Shown: in pieces, positions 63,872 to 64,000 of the stretch | How the letters are laid out: every line of letters starts with the position of its first letter | Numbering within the stretch: the stretch's first letter is position 1 | Origin: Komarekiella atlantica HA4396-MV6 | Lineage (GTDB): Bacteria; Cyanobacteriota; Cyanobacteriia; Cyanobacteriales; Nostocaceae | Assembly: GCA_019359395.1 (NCBI GenBank) | Contig: JAHHHK010000005.1 | Location: 248,001 to 312,000, forward strand | Reading direction: 5' to 3' | Length of the DNA stretch: 64,000 bases | The notes under the pieces: model-generated | Databases searched by the model: none | What the model was told of the DNA's origin: nothing | The model's input: only the letters and a program-made list of their open reading frames with translations | Program-made: the position numbers and the translations under genes

Positions 63872-64000
63872 TCATTCTTGAGGAGGTCTAAGTCTATCCC
63901 GCCAAGAAGACTGTTGCGATCCTGTGTTGTTCGGGGATAATGACCGCCGAGTTCTTCGAGGTGGTGAAGAATCTGATTCTACTCGTCTTGAGCGTCGTCG
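63872..64000 (-). CDS. C-terminus of an arginine/serine-rich protein (partial)
   Basis: On the minus strand 42 codons run in from the right edge and end at TGA 63872-63874: RRRSRRVESDSSPPRRTRRS, then LSPNNTGSQQSSWRDRLRPP, then QE. The basic low-complexity tail could be that of a membrane or nucleic-acid-associated protein; the N-terminal part is outside the window. Coding bias in frame and the sensible stop support a real gene, but no family is assigned. Confidence 0.55.
   Translation of the reverse strand, partial: RRRSRRVESDSSPPRRTRRSLSPNNTGSQQSSWRDRLRPPQE

Noticed and set aside
1-64000. tRNA, rRNA, tmRNA or riboswitch
   Set aside because: Intergenic regions were scanned by eye for T-loop and conserved-core patterns; none was convincing. 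A covariance-model search would be decisive.

Overview
The window comes from a filamentous, Nostoc/Anabaena-type cyanobacterium. The evidence is the very frequent HIP1 octamer (gcgatcgc) on both strands, genes for oxygenic photosynthesis (psbA, psbI, a Psb35-like protein, a CRR6-type NDH-1 factor), an SbtA/SbtB bicarbonate uptake pair, a plant-type neutral invertase, and many 7-bp tandem repeats and short dispersed repeats of the kind known from Nostocales chromosomes. No rRNA, tRNA, CRISPR array, intact insertion sequence or prophage was recognised. The region reads as chromosomal core with scattered accessory debris.

Layout. 1-1.4 kb: sbtA-sbtB and the start of a Tat-exported protein, leftward. 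1.7-2.5 kb: a broken acetyltransferase abutting a small membrane protein. 2.9-5.5 kb: an overlapping pair, a TPR-AAA+ ATPase followed by a TPR membrane protein. 5.8-9.1 kb: an accessory patch with a VapBC-type toxin-antitoxin pair, two duplicated Uma2-family genes, a nonsense-broken PIN-domain gene and repeat mosaics. 9.2-15.1 kb: trpS-metF, a DUF429 protein and glucan phosphorylase. 15.1-19.2 kb: gene-poor, with a small hypothetical gene, a hexapeptide acyltransferase and the 38-codon psbI. 19.2-24.7 kb: an LptD/OstA-like DUF3769 protein, a double-domain SagB/nitroreductase and an alpha/beta hydrolase. 24.8-33 kb: a zinc-ribbon Ser/Thr kinase with a non-RD loop, an Rpn-like fragment, an ABC-2 permease, a DUF3685 protein with a degenerate receiver, and a 1026-residue NACHT-type NTPase with pentapeptide repeats. 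33-41.3 kb: PerR/FurC-type regulator, CRR6, DUF4336, GT9, ispD, scpB, DUF760, an HtrA-type protease and a LysM-M23 peptidase. 41.4-49 kb: isochorismatase-like hydrolase, a decayed toxin-antitoxin operon, an APH-like kinase, ispG, a C-terminal processing protease and an ACT-malic enzyme. 50-54.7 kb: a membrane-anchored hydrolase-like protein, a divergent but ligand-complete psbA, a rhodanese and a flavodoxin-fold oxidoreductase. 54.8-58.5 kb: acyltransferase-3, TIGR04283-type glycosyltransferase, DUF547, and a zeta-toxin-like kinase overlapping a 58-residue ORF. 59.5-64 kb: neutral invertase, rsmB, a TerB-like protein, a Psb35-like protein and the arginine-rich tail of a further gene.

How the genes fit together. 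Most form single genes or two-gene units. Clear functional sets are inorganic carbon uptake (sbtAB), photosystem II (psbA, psbI, psb35), the MEP isoprenoid pathway (ispD and ispG, 7 kb apart), and carbohydrate turnover (glgP, invertase). The most distinctive material is the NACHT-pentapeptide NTPase, the divergent D1, the TPR/AAA+ membrane pair, the zeta-toxin unit, several toxin-antitoxin and Uma2 relics found in apparently empty DNA, and repeat families placed where they may influence gene expression, notably repeated MTND-stop mini-ORFs ending directly at the scpB start codon. No complete new multi-gene system can be claimed from sequence alone.
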